From: Bacillota bacterium
Lineage (GTDB): Bacteria > Bacillota > Clostridia > Christensenellales > Aristaeellaceae
Assembly (NCBI GenBank): GCA_023444095.1
Contig: JAEZRP010000010.1
Span: 1 to 64,000 of the forward strand
Direction: 5' to 3'
Length of the DNA: 64,000 nt
Position 1 is the first letter of the stretch, and every line of letters starts with the position of its first letter. Shown here in pieces: positions 11,560 to 19,856 of the stretch. The translations under genes were made by a program, and so were the position numbers. A model generated the notes under the pieces. It was not told the DNA's origin, made no database searches, and worked only from the letters and a program-made list of their open reading frames with translations.

Positions 11560-12350
11560 GCGACATGCCTGTCATCCTGAAGACGGAGCATCTGGGCATC
11601 TCCTTCGGCGGCCTCAAGGCGGTCGAGGACTTCAACATCGAAATTCGCGAGGGCGAGCTGGTCGGGCTTATCGGCCCAAACGGCGCCGGAAAGACGACGG
11701 TGTTTAACCTTCTGACGGGCGTGTATGCCCCGACGACAGGGGACATCACCCTCATGGGAAAGAACATCAACAGCAAAAATACCCACCAGACGGTGGCTGC
11801 GGGCATCGCGCGCACGTTCCAGAACATCCGGCTTTTCAAGGCGATGTCGGTTCTCGACAACGTAAAGATCGCCTTCACCAAGGACGTGAAGTATAACATG
11901 TTCGACGCACTCCTTCGCACGCCGCGCTTCTGGAAAACGGAGGAGGATCTGACCGAGAAGGCGCTCGAGTGCCTGAGGATCGTGCACCTCGAAAGCAAGG
12001 CGGAGTTTGCAGCGTCGAGCCTTCCTTACGGCGAGCAGAGAAAGCTTGAGATTGCGCGCGCGCTCGCGACCGACATGAAGCTTCTTTTGCTCGACGAGCC
12101 GGCGGCGGGCATGAACCCGACCGAGACGGCGGAGCTTCTCACGTGCATCAATTCGATCCGCCAGAAATACGGAATCGCGATCCTTCTGATCGAGCACGAC
12201 ATGAGCCTCGTCATGAAGATCTGCGAGCGCATTCAGGTCATCAACTTCGGCGTGACCATCGCGCACGGATACCCGGACGAGATCGCCAACGATCCGGTCG
12301 TGATCGAGGCGTATCTGGGCGAGGAGGCGGACGAAGATGCTGAAAATTGA
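11556..12350 (+). CDS. livG: Branched-chain amino-acid ABC transporter, ATP-binding protein LivG
   Basis: A 264-residue ABC ATPase. Walker A is GPNGAGKTT near residue 42-50. The signature region is LPYGEQRKLEIARAL, the LivG variant of LSGGQ. Walker B is LLLLDEPAAGMNP. The C-terminus keeps the family's VINFGVTIAHGYPDEI. It powers the LivHM channel from the cytoplasmic face together with LivF. ATGA overlap with livM (11556-11559) and a 14-base overlap with livF show one polycistronic unit. Confidence 0.95.
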   Translation: MSDMPVILKTEHLGISFGGLKAVEDFNIEIREGELVGLIGPNGAGKTTVFNLLTGVYAPTTGDITLMGKNINSKNTHQTVAAGIARTFQNIRLFKAMSVLDNVKIAFTKDVKYNMFDALLRTPRFWKTEEDLTEKALECLRIVHLESKAEFAASSLPYGEQRKLEIARALATDMKLLLLDEPAAGMNPTETAELLTCINSIRQKYGIAILLIEHDMSLVMKICERIQVINFGVTIAHGYPDEIANDPVVIEAYLGEEADEDAEN

Positions 12351-13038
12351 AAATCTCGTGGTCTCCTACGGCGCGGTGCAGGCGCTGCGCGGCATCTCCA
12401 TCGACGTCAAAGGCGGCGAGATCGTCTCCCTCATCGGGGCGAACGGCGCGGGAAAGACCACAACGCTCCACGCCGTGACGGGCCTCATCCCCATTAAGGA
12501 GGGGCGCGTCGAGTACGACGGAACGGATTTGCGCAAGGTATCGCCGAGCAGCATTGTGACCATGGGCCTTGCTCACGTCCCCGAGGGACGGCAGGTATTC
12601 ACGCGCATGACCGTCGCAGAAAACATGATGATGGGCGCATACTTCCGCAAGGATGCCAAGGTTGCCTCCGACCTCGAGCGCGTGTACGAACACTTTCCCC
12701 GCCTCAAGGAGCGCGCGAGGCAGGTGGCGGGCACGCTCTCCGGCGGCGAACAGCAGATGCTCGCCATGGGCCGCGCCATGATGTCCGCGCCTAAGCTCGT
12801 CGTCATGGACGAGCCGTCCATGGGCCTTTCCCCGCTGCTCGTGCGCGAAGTGTTCTCCATCATCAAGTCCATGCACGAGGAGGGCATCACCATCCTCCTC
12901 GTCGAGCAGAACGCCAAGATGGCCCTCTCTATCGCCGACCGCGCCTATGTTCTCGAAAACGGGCGGATCACCATGTCCGGCGCGGCGAGCGATTTGCTCA
13001 ACGACGCCAAGGTACGCAAGGCTTACCTGGGGGCGTAG
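12337..13038 (+). CDS. livF: Branched-chain amino-acid ABC transporter, ATP-binding protein LivF
   Basis: A 233-residue ABC ATPase with Walker A GANGAGKTT near residue 36, signature LSGGEQQMLAMGRA near 135, and Walker B LVVMDEPSMGLSP. These are typical of LivF. It starts inside the 3' end of livG and completes the five-gene importer. The stop at 13038 is followed by a 7-bp G/C-rich hairpin at 13056-13072 with no T-tract, so transcription may run on into the next gene. Confidence 0.95.
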   Translation: MLKIENLVVSYGAVQALRGISIDVKGGEIVSLIGANGAGKTTTLHAVTGLIPIKEGRVEYDGTDLRKVSPSSIVTMGLAHVPEGRQVFTRMTVAENMMMGAYFRKDAKVASDLERVYEHFPRLKERARQVAGTLSGGEQQMLAMGRAMMSAPKLVVMDEPSMGLSPLLVREVFSIIKSMHEEGITILLVEQNAKMALSIADRAYVLENGRITMSGAASDLLNDAKVRKAYLGA

Positions 13039-13055
13039 CGGAGGAGGACGTTGGC

Positions 13056-13072
13056 CGGGGGCTCAGCCCCCG
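13056..13072. other. GC-rich hairpin after livF
   Basis: CGGGGGC at 13056-13062 and GCCCCCG at 13066-13072 enclose a TCA loop. It lies between livF and the next start codon, without a T-run. Confidence 0.4.
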
Positions 13073-13084
13073 AGAAGGGGGCTT

Positions 13085-13687
13085 ATGCCTTCCACGATGA
13101 TCCATTTGATGGTGGCGCGCGAGGTTGAGCCGGACGGCGAGGCGCTTTTCTGGGTCGGGAATTTTGCGCCGGATTGCGTGACCGAGCGAGAGAAGAAAGA
13201 CCCGATCCACCTGCGGGACAGGCCCGACCGCTGGGCGGCGCTCGCGGAATTGCGTGCAGCGCTCAAGATCGATGACCCGCTCGCGCGCGGCTGGCTGCTC
13301 CATCTGTTTACCGATACCCTCTGGGACGCGCGCCAGATCGGACTGTTCCGGACCTGGCATGCGAAGAACAACCCGGGCGAGGACTGGTTTCTGCCCTACC
13401 GGGCGGAGATTACCCGCGCGACGTTCTGGCTGTACCATGCGCTCCCGTGGGCGAAGGGCGCGATGGACGGGATCGCCGGAGCCGACCTCGCGTCGATGCG
13501 GACCGAGCTCCCCGTTTCGATCGAACAGGTCGACTGGTACCGCGCGCGGGTGGTGGAGCGGCATGCGGGGAGCGACCCGGCCAATGCGCCGCGCTTCTAT
13601 GAACGTACCTCGCTCGAAGATTTCGCGCGCGCGACAGCGGAGCGGTACCGGGATTGGATGGCACAAGAAAGAAAGCCGGGGCGGTGA
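13085..13687 (+). CDS. Zinc-dependent phospholipase C-like / metal-dependent hydrolase family protein, hypothetical
   Basis: A 200-residue soluble protein with no signal peptide. The start PSTMIHLMVAREV, then GNFAPDCV near residue 28, and ARGWLLHLFTDTLWD near residue 67 match a family of uncharacterised Clostridia proteins annotated as zinc-dependent phospholipase C-like. In these, His of the N-terminus, Asp of APD, and His/Asp of HLxTD are the likely metal ligands. The substrate is unknown. AAGGGGG at 13075-13081 is only 3 bases from ATG 13085, so the ATG at 13097 is an alternative start. The stop codon lies inside the loop of a bidirectional terminator. Being downstream of livF is probably coincidental. 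Confidence 0.55.
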   Translation: MPSTMIHLMVAREVEPDGEALFWVGNFAPDCVTEREKKDPIHLRDRPDRWAALAELRAALKIDDPLARGWLLHLFTDTLWDARQIGLFRTWHAKNNPGEDWFLPYRAEITRATFWLYHALPWAKGAMDGIAGADLASMRTELPVSIEQVDWYRARVVERHAGSDPANAPRFYERTSLEDFARATAERYRDWMAQERKPGR

Positions 13688-13704
13688 GCGCCCCGACTTT
13701 CTTT
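13672..13704. terminator. Bidirectional intrinsic terminator
   Basis: CGGGGCG at 13677-13683 pairs with CGCCCCG at 13689-13695, extended by AAAG/CTTT across one mismatch. T-rich tracts lie on both strands (TTTCTTTC after the stem on plus, CTTTCTTTCTT on minus). It serves the plus-strand hydrolase-like gene, whose TGA is in the loop, and the minus-strand sugar operon ending at 13715. Confidence 0.75.
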
Positions 13705-13714
13705 CTATGTGCTG

Positions 13715-15109
13715 TCAAATTTCCACAAGCTCATACCCCAGGTAGGTTGTGAACGCCTCCCTGAGCGCGGAGGCCATGCGTCCGACGCCTACGGTTGTGT
13801 GGTGCTTAAAGCCGCCGCGCGCAAGACGGACGAGCTTGTTCTGAAGATCTGGGATTTCGGCGACGCCTCCGCAGCCGAAGTAGCCGTCCTCGATGGGCTC
13901 TCCGGTGAAGCGGCCCTCCGAGGCGTACACGATCAGCTTCCCGGAGTCCGTGAGGCAGTTGGAGAACGTCATGGGGAAGGCGCGGATGCGGCCCTCGTTG
14001 CTACCCCAACCGCTGCCGGGGTCGCCCTTTTGGAACATCTTGTGCTCGGTGACGGTGCCCTTTCCGTCCATGAGAGACTGCGCCACGGGCCCGCAATGGA
14101 ACAGGATCACCTTGTTCTCGTCCTCGCCATAGTTGTTGTTCCAGTCGAGGCAGGCGGTCGGCTGGCCGGAGGCGAGACTCATCGCGCGCATGGTGATGGC
14201 GGAGCAAAGGTCGATCTCGCAGGATGTGACGATGCCCCGGTCGTTGAGCTCGCTGATGAGGACGCACGGGCACACGCGCAGAATCGTCTCCATCTCGTTC
14301 CAGCAGCGCAGCGTGATGGCGTCGAGTCGGTACTCGGCGATGTACTCGTCGATGACGACGCCGATCCTCGAGAGCGTCAGCATGTTCTCGTCGGGCACGA
14401 GCGAGAAGTCCGAATAGTCCGCCAGACGCGCCCGCTTGGCGATCACGCGCGGGTCGTCGTTTTTGAGAAGCCCCACCTTGTAGATGAGCTCGGAGAGGTC
14501 AAACGACTCCACGTTGATGCCGTATCTTTGGAGCGCGACCTCGTCGAAGCGCACCGTCTTGAACGCCGTCGTGCGCGCGCCGAGCGCGCCAAGATTGAAA
14601 CGGCGCATACCCCCGACCACCCGGCAGATCTTCGCGAACTCGTCGAGATTCTCCTGAAAAGCGGACGAGAGCGGATGGGCAACGTGCGGCTTGAGGACGG
14701 TAAAGGGCACGCGGTACTGGGTGAATACATCCGTTACCGAGAACTTGCCACAGAACGCGTCGCGCCGGTTCGCGAAGTCCATCTTGCCAATCTCATCGGG
14801 GTAGGCCTGCATGAGGATGGGCACACCTGCGTCCCGCAGGGCCGCGATCGCGCCATTCTCGTCGATGAAGATGGGCATACACAGGATCACGCCGTCGTAT
14901 TCGCCCGCATGCGCCTTGAGCCAGGCCGCGTACTTCAGCCCCTCCTCGCGCGTCTCGACCGCGCCGTAGCGCGTGAGGCTCTCGTCCGTCATAATGTACC
15001 CGTAGCCCGCGTTCGTCACAGCCTTCGCCATCTCGGCGCGCGCGCCCGCGATCAGCTCCGCGGGCATGAAGCCGCGGTTTCCAAAGAAAAGCGCAAACGT
15101 CGTCTTCAT
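13715..15109 (-). CDS. L-fucose/L-arabinose isomerase-family protein
   Basis: A 464-residue protein of the fucose/arabinose isomerase fold. It has an N-terminal Rossmann-like half with YDGVILCMPIFIDENGAI near residue 72, a central AITLRCWNEM near 265-275, and a C-terminal half with the likely metal-site residues in CEID, FHCGP and GRFTGEP. Family members interconvert aldoses and ketoses using Mn2+. It is the last gene of a three-gene minus-strand set with a class II aldolase (9 bases upstream) and an FGGY kinase, suggesting isomerise, phosphorylate, cleave. The actual sugar is not readable; L-fucose itself normally uses a class II fuculose aldolase of another family. It ends at a shared bidirectional terminator. 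Confidence 0.75.
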   Translation of the reverse strand: MKTTFALFFGNRGFMPAELIAGARAEMAKAVTNAGYGYIMTDESLTRYGAVETREEGLKYAAWLKAHAGEYDGVILCMPIFIDENGAIAALRDAGVPILMQAYPDEIGKMDFANRRDAFCGKFSVTDVFTQYRVPFTVLKPHVAHPLSSAFQENLDEFAKICRVVGGMRRFNLGALGARTTAFKTVRFDEVALQRYGINVESFDLSELIYKVGLLKNDDPRVIAKRARLADYSDFSLVPDENMLTLSRIGVVIDEYIAEYRLDAITLRCWNEMETILRVCPCVLISELNDRGIVTSCEIDLCSAITMRAMSLASGQPTACLDWNNNYGEDENKVILFHCGPVAQSLMDGKGTVTEHKMFQKGDPGSGWGSNEGRIRAFPMTFSNCLTDSGKLIVYASEGRFTGEPIEDGYFGCGGVAEIPDLQNKLVRLARGGFKHHTTVGVGRMASALREAFTTYLGYELVEI

Positions 15110-15118
15110 GAAATCCTC

Positions 15119-15982
15119 CTATCTGTCCATTGAGAACATCCGGATCGCGCCCTCGACGTCTCTCTGGATCGCGCGCTCGGCGATCTGCGCCACGTCGTGG
15201 AAGTAAACGATCCTGTCGCCCGCCGCGCGGATCATTTCGCGCACGGCCTCGCCGCCGGACTTTGCCATGTAGGTGTAGTAGTTGATTTTCCGAATGCCCA
15301 GATCAATGACCTTCCGGAAGTCCGCCTCGCTCACGCCCGAGCCGCCGTGCATGACGAGGGGAACGTTCACGCGCGCCCTGACGCGCGAAAGCACGCCGAA
15401 GTCGAGCTGCGGCTCCTTGAGGTAGAGCCCGTGCGCCGTGCCGAACGAGCAAGCGAGCGCGTCCACGCCCGTCTCGCGCACGAAAACCTCCGCGTCGTCG
15501 GGATCGGTGTACACCTGCTCTCCTCCGTCCTCGTACTCACCCTCGTGCCCCGCGCCCATCTCGCGCTTGCCGAGCGCGCCGAGTTCCGCCTCGATCGAGG
15601 CACCGCGCTCGTGCGCGAGATTTGCCGCCGCGCGGGTGGCTTCGATATTGGCCGCGAAGTCGGCGGTCGAGCCGTCGAACATCACGGAATTGAAGCCGAT
15701 GTCGAGCGCGCGCGTCACATACTCCATGTCCTCGCCGTGGTCGAGGTGGACGCACACGGGTACATTCGCACGCCGCGCGAGCGCGACCATCACCGGGCCG
15801 ATCTCGTGAAGCGGCGCGTACCGCTCGTGTACCTGCGCGTGCATGAGGATGACGGGCCTGTCCAGTTTCTCCGCCGCGCGCAATGTCGCGAGCAGGGATT
15901 CGAGGTTCGGCGTGTTGAACGCGCCGACGGCGTTTTTTCGCGCCTCGGCGATGGCAAGAATGGACGTAAGTGACGCAAGCAT
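15119..15982 (-). CDS. Class II (zinc) ketose-bisphosphate aldolase, FbaA/GatY-like
   Basis: The 287-residue product has the family landmarks: AVGAFNTPNLE near residue 18, HLDHGED near 80 (catalytic Asp and zinc His), NSVMFDGS near 100, EAELGALG near 132, the zinc-site SFGTAHGLY near 177, and MHGGSGVSEADF near 205. These enzymes split fructose-, tagatose- or related ketose phosphates to dihydroxyacetone phosphate and an aldehyde. The ATG at 15982 follows AAAGGGG and lies one base after the kinase stop; the longer open frame overlaps the kinase and is not used. With the kinase and isomerase it forms a sugar pathway. Substrate chirality cannot be assigned by eye. Confidence 0.88.
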   Translation of the reverse strand: MLASLTSILAIAEARKNAVGAFNTPNLESLLATLRAAEKLDRPVILMHAQVHERYAPLHEIGPVMVALARRANVPVCVHLDHGEDMEYVTRALDIGFNSVMFDGSTADFAANIEATRAAANLAHERGASIEAELGALGKREMGAGHEGEYEDGGEQVYTDPDDAEVFVRETGVDALACSFGTAHGLYLKEPQLDFGVLSRVRARVNVPLVMHGGSGVSEADFRKVIDLGIRKINYYTYMAKSGGEAVREMIRAAGDRIVYFHDVAQIAERAIQRDVEGAIRMFSMDR

Positions 15983-15983
15983 T

Positions 15984-17474
15984 TTAGTTTCCCCTTTCAT
16001 CGGCCATGAGAGGCCGGACGGCATCGTACACCCGCCGGTAGCGATCGTAGATTTCCAGGTACCTTTCGTGAAGGGCGGCGCGCGGTTCATGCGTCTCCCG
16101 GATGCCGACGAAAACGCGCGCGGCCTCCTCGAGGCTTCGGTATACGCCCGAGGCGACGCCCGTGAGCATGATTCCGCCGATGGTACCCGCGTCGTCGTTT
16201 TTCATGCGGTTGATCGGGAGGTTCAGAACGTCCGCCTTCATCTGGAGCCAGGCGCGGGAGCGGGCGCCGCCGCCCGTGGCGTTGAGGGATTTGATCTCGA
16301 TCCCGCACGCGGCGAGCCGCTCGCGGTTCAGGGCCATCTCGTAGCACACGCCCTCGAGCACGGCTCGGTAGACGTCCGACTCACTCCTCTCGAGCGTCAG
16401 CCCGAGGATCGCGCCCTGCGAGCCCGCGTCCATGTACGGCGTCGCAGCACCGGCGAAATGCGGAAGCACGAGCATGCCCGTCGGCTCGTCGCCCATTTTT
16501 TCCTCGAGCGCCTGATACACGCTCCCGCCGCCCGCGCGCCGCGCCGCGTAGCCCGCGAGGTTGTCGATAAACCACTTCGCGACCGCGCCGCCCGTGAATG
16601 AGAAGGCGTACGTCGCGTAGAGTCCGGGCCTCAGAAACGGCACGACCACGTAGTTATCCCTCTGAAGCCGCCCGTCGCGGCTCCAGCTATCAAAGACGGG
16701 CGTCATGCACTGGGTCGTCCCCGCGCCGTCCGTCGCCGCGCCGGGCGCGAGAACGCCCGAGCCGACGGCCGCCGCCACCTGATCGTGACAGCCCGCGACC
16801 ACGCGCAGCGTTTTCGGAAGTCCGAGCGCTTCCGCGAGCGCGGGCCGGATTGCGCCGACCACGTCACCCGTCCGGACGACGCGCGAGAAGAGGGATATGT
16901 CCACACCTGCAGCGGCGAAAAGCTCGCCGCTCCAATCGAGCCGTTCCACGTCGAGCGCCATGGTGCGCGCCGCCTCCGACCAGTCGATGGCCCGCTCGCC
17001 GGTCAGAAGGTACGTCACATAGTCCTCCATGAGAAGCATACGCTTCGCCCTCCGGTACGCAGCCGGGGCATTTTCCTTCACCCACATGAGCTTCGGGAGA
17101 CTGTACATGGAGTGCGGCTTCGCGCCGCAGATCCTCTCGATGCCCGGCACGCTCTGCGCGAGCCGGTGCGCCTCCGCCCCGCCGCGCGGATCGGTATAGA
17201 GCATGACCGGAAGAACCGGCTCGTCCCCCTCGTCCAGGAGAACAAAGCTCTCCCCGAACGCCGAAACGCCCACGGAAGTGATCGGAACCGTTCGAGCAGC
17301 TTCCGCGAGCAGGGAGAAAACCGCCTCGCGGACGAGCCGCGCGTCGAGCTCGCTCTTCCCCATGCCGCGCACGGCGGGGTAGTCCCGGTAACCCGAGAAC
17401 AGGAGCGTCCCGTCCTCGCCGTAAGCGGTCAGCTTCGCACCCGCCGTACCGACGTCGATTCCCGCGATCGCCAT
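15984..17474 (-). CDS. FGGY-family carbohydrate kinase
   Basis: A 496-residue sugar kinase of the xylulokinase/gluconokinase superfamily. The N-terminus AIAGIDVGTAGAKLTAYGED is the ATP phosphate-binding loop of the actin-like fold. GCHDQVAAAVGSG near residue 230 holds the catalytic Asp, and LNATGGGARSRAWLQMKADV near 385 is the second adenosine motif. The ATG at 17474 sits after AAGGAGGCGAGGCGT, a strong ribosome site. It is the first gene of the minus-strand set and diverges from the PocR-AraC regulator at 17593, which probably controls it. It phosphorylates a ketose or polyol; which one is unknown. Confidence 0.88.
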   Translation of the reverse strand: MAIAGIDVGTAGAKLTAYGEDGTLLFSGYRDYPAVRGMGKSELDARLVREAVFSLLAEAARTVPITSVGVSAFGESFVLLDEGDEPVLPVMLYTDPRGGAEAHRLAQSVPGIERICGAKPHSMYSLPKLMWVKENAPAAYRRAKRMLLMEDYVTYLLTGERAIDWSEAARTMALDVERLDWSGELFAAAGVDISLFSRVVRTGDVVGAIRPALAEALGLPKTLRVVAGCHDQVAAAVGSGVLAPGAATDGAGTTQCMTPVFDSWSRDGRLQRDNYVVVPFLRPGLYATYAFSFTGGAVAKWFIDNLAGYAARRAGGGSVYQALEEKMGDEPTGMLVLPHFAGAATPYMDAGSQGAILGLTLERSESDVYRAVLEGVCYEMALNRERLAACGIEIKSLNATGGGARSRAWLQMKADVLNLPINRMKNDDAGTIGGIMLTGVASGVYRSLEEAARVFVGIRETHEPRAALHERYLEIYDRYRRVYDAVRPLMADERGN

Positions 17475-17555
17475 ACGCCTCGCCTCCTTTTTCAACCATA
17501 CTTTACACGAACGCCGCGTTATGATATAGTGAAAACCGTCCCGGATATGATAAAA

Positions 17556-17574
17556 TCGTCCGCGGTGCGGACGA
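17556..17574. promoter_or_regulatory. Palindrome in the divergent kinase/AraC intergenic region
   Basis: TCGTCCGC at 17556-17563 and GCGGACGA at 17567-17574 form a perfect 8-bp dyad around GGT. It sits just after a TAAAAT -10-like box (17551-17556) and 18 bases before the regulator's ATG. It could be an operator or a 5'-UTR hairpin. Confidence 0.4.
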
Positions 17575-17592
17575 AAATTTGGAGGCTGAAGG

Positions 17593-18444
17593 ATGCTCGA
17601 GGTGAACCGGAGCCGCATGCGCGGGCTGATGCGCGACTTTCACACCCTCACGGGCATTCGGATGGTGCTCTTCGACGACCGGATGCGCGAGATCATGGCG
17701 TATCCGGATTCCCCCTGCGACTTCTGCCGAGAGATGCGGACGGAGGAGAGATTCCTCGCGCGCTGCGTTGCCTGCGACCGCACGGCGCTCTCCGCGAGCC
17801 GAAAGACCGACGAGCCGATCATCTACGCCTGCCATGCGGGGCTCACGGAGGCGGCGATGCGCATCCGCGCGGACGGCGCGACGGCAGGCTACGTGATGTT
17901 CGGACAGGTGATCCCCCGGGAATCGGCGGAATCGACGCGCGCGCGGCTCGAAGGGGCGTGCGTGGCTGCGGGACGCGGGGCGCTCGCGCAGGCCGTTTCC
18001 GGGATGCCCGAGAAGGGCATGGACGAGGTGCGCGCGGCGGCGACGATCCTCGACGCGCTGTCGGTTTATCTGTGGTCGAACCGGGTGGTGGGCGCGCCCG
18101 ACGGGGATTTCGTCCTCATGCTCGACGACTACATCGACCGGCACATCAGCGAGAAAATTCGCGCGGAGGACGTGTGCCGGTTCTTCGGCATCGGGCGCAC
18201 GAAGCTCTACCGCGTCGCGGCGGAGCGGCTCGGGAAGGGGATCGCCGACCACGTGCGGGACAGGCGCATCGCGCACGCGCGGCGGCTGCTCGGGGAGACG
18301 GATCTGCCTGTGAGCGCCGTTGCGGTCGCGGCGGGCTTTTCGGAGTACAATTACTTCAGCCGCGCGTTCCGGGACGCCATGGGGATGACGCCGCGCGAGT
18401 GCCGCGCGCGCCTTCTCATTGACAGGGAGCGGGCGGACTGCTAA
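17593..18444 (+). CDS. AraC-family transcriptional regulator with PocR sensory domain
   Basis: A 283-residue regulator. Residues about 8-170 look like a PocR ligand-binding domain: GIRMVLFDDRMREIMAYP, Cys pairs CDFC and CVAC, YACHAGLTEAAMRI and GYVMFGQVIP. The C-terminus has two AraC helix-turn-helix units, AEDVCRFFGIGRTKLYRVAAE and then LPVSAVAVAAGFSEYNYFSRAF, with the closing MGMTPRECR. PocR domains sense small hydrocarbon or sugar-type ligands. Divergent placement opposite the FGGY kinase operon makes that operon its likely target. The start ATG is preceded by TTGGAGGCTGAAGG. Confidence 0.88.
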   Translation: MLEVNRSRMRGLMRDFHTLTGIRMVLFDDRMREIMAYPDSPCDFCREMRTEERFLARCVACDRTALSASRKTDEPIIYACHAGLTEAAMRIRADGATAGYVMFGQVIPRESAESTRARLEGACVAAGRGALAQAVSGMPEKGMDEVRAAATILDALSVYLWSNRVVGAPDGDFVLMLDDYIDRHISEKIRAEDVCRFFGIGRTKLYRVAAERLGKGIADHVRDRRIAHARRLLGETDLPVSAVAVAAGFSEYNYFSRAFRDAMGMTPRECRARLLIDRERADC

Positions 18445-18548
18445 AATCAGGGTACATTTACGAAAGGATGTGACGCGCCATCAAACGCGAACAAAAGAGG
18501 CCGAGGCCGCAGGGGGCGCTGCGCGTCCTGTTTTTCATCTACAAGGTT

Positions 18549-19778
18549 TTGCGTGTTCTTTTCATCCTCGCGGTCGCCATTTCGCTGGCGGCGGCGGGTT
18601 GGCTCTATTTCAAATACCGCTCCGGTGAAAAGGGGCTCCGGTTGCCCGTGAAGCTCGACCTCCCCACGGCAGCTGCGAGCTACGTGCCCACAGAGGACGA
18701 CCCCTACTACGCGCTCTACGGTAAAAACCCGCTCGAGACGGACGCGCCGACTCCTTCGCCCTCCCCCGAGCCGACGCCCGCGCCAACCGCCATGCGGGAG
18801 AACACGCCGCGTCCGACGGAGGCGGAGATGGAGACGATCCCGCCCGAGTCGACCGTCGAGCCGATGCCGACGCCCGACGCGGAACCGAGCCCGACGGCTA
18901 TCCCCCGGGTAGACGAGGCGTTCGCGTTCGCGGAGACGGTGACGTACGGCGGCGAGACGTACCGCTACAACGACGAAGTCGTATCGCTGCTGCTTCTGGG
19001 CATCGACGAGCCGGGCGCGGTGACGGTCCGGGCAGAGGGCTTTGGAAAGGGCAATCAGACGGACGTGATTCTTCTGGCGGCCATCGACGCGCACAAGAAA
19101 AAAGTTACGCTACTGAACGTTTCGCGCGACACGATGACGAACGTCAGTATTCTAAGCTATGACCACAAGGCAGTCGTCGGGAGCCGCGTGATGCAGATCG
19201 CGCTTTCGCACGCCTACGGCGACGGCGCGGACCTCTCTTGCCTGCTCGCGGCGGACGCGGTGGCGGAGCTCCTCGGCGGACTCCCGGTGAACGGCTACGC
19301 CTCGCTCAACTACGGCGCCCTCGGCATCCTCAACGACGAGGTGGGCGGCGTGACGGTGACGCTCGACGAGGACATGACCATCTCCGGAAAGGAATACAAT
19401 GCGGACGATTCCGTCACGCTCGCGGGCGACATGGTCGCCGACTACATCAGAAACCGCTCCGTGGGAGAGGGCACCAATACCGAGCGCATGGGCAGGCAGG
19501 AAGGATACATCAAGGGCTTCCTCGGGCGCTGCCTCTCCTCCGGGCGGAACCCCGCGCGGCTGGTTATGAGCCTGTACGGCGCGGCGGACGACTACGTGGT
19601 CACCAGCCTGACCCAGAACGAGATCGTGTATCTGGGCGCGACTGTGCTCTCCGGCGGCTGGACGGTCGAGATCGCGTCCGTTCCGGGCGAGCTGAAGCTC
19701 AATGGCATCTACGAGTTCTATCCCGACCAGGCCGCGCTTTCCAAAATATTGATCGATATCTTTTACACGAAAGATTGA
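18549..19778 (+). CDS. LytR-CpsA-Psr (LCP) family protein, start codon uncertain
   Basis: About 410 residues: a basic cytoplasmic tip, one membrane helix (LFILAVAISLAAAGWLYF), a long Pro/Thr/Glu-rich linker (residues about 65-120), then an LCP domain with LLLLGIDE, GKGNQTDVILLAAID, VTLLNVSRDTM and a later NTERMGRQEGYIKG. LCP enzymes attach teichoic-acid or polysaccharide chains to peptidoglycan at the outer membrane face. The coding pattern clearly begins further upstream, to about 18474 (basic KREQKRPRPQ followed by the helix), but no ATG, GTG or TTG lies in frame there. The first usable codon is TTG at 18549, inside the membrane helix. The true start may be ATC at 18480 or be hidden by a one-base error. 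Confidence 0.82.
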   Translation: MRVLFILAVAISLAAAGWLYFKYRSGEKGLRLPVKLDLPTAAASYVPTEDDPYYALYGKNPLETDAPTPSPSPEPTPAPTAMRENTPRPTEAEMETIPPESTVEPMPTPDAEPSPTAIPRVDEAFAFAETVTYGGETYRYNDEVVSLLLLGIDEPGAVTVRAEGFGKGNQTDVILLAAIDAHKKKVTLLNVSRDTMTNVSILSYDHKAVVGSRVMQIALSHAYGDGADLSCLLAADAVAELLGGLPVNGYASLNYGALGILNDEVGGVTVTLDEDMTISGKEYNADDSVTLAGDMVADYIRNRSVGEGTNTERMGRQEGYIKGFLGRCLSSGRNPARLVMSLYGAADDYVVTSLTQNEIVYLGATVLSGGWTVEIASVPGELKLNGIYEFYPDQAALSKILIDIFYTKD

Positions 19779-19803
19779 ACCGCGTGCAACGATATGGTAT
19801 AAT
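19775..19803 (+). promoter_or_regulatory. Sigma-A promoter overlapping the LCP stop codon
   Basis: TTGAAC at 19775-19780 (covering the TGA stop) and TATAAT at 19798-19803 are 17 bp apart. It would drive the secreted protein at 19857. Confidence 0.7.
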
Positions 19804-19856
19804 CAGGAAAATAATGTAGATTTTTGTCGACCGACGACCGGAGAAGGAGGGATATC

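Noticed and set aside
13709..15133. 474-codon plus-strand frame opposite the isomerase-like gene
   Set aside because: It is a mirror of the fucose-isomerase-like coding pattern with no independent signals.
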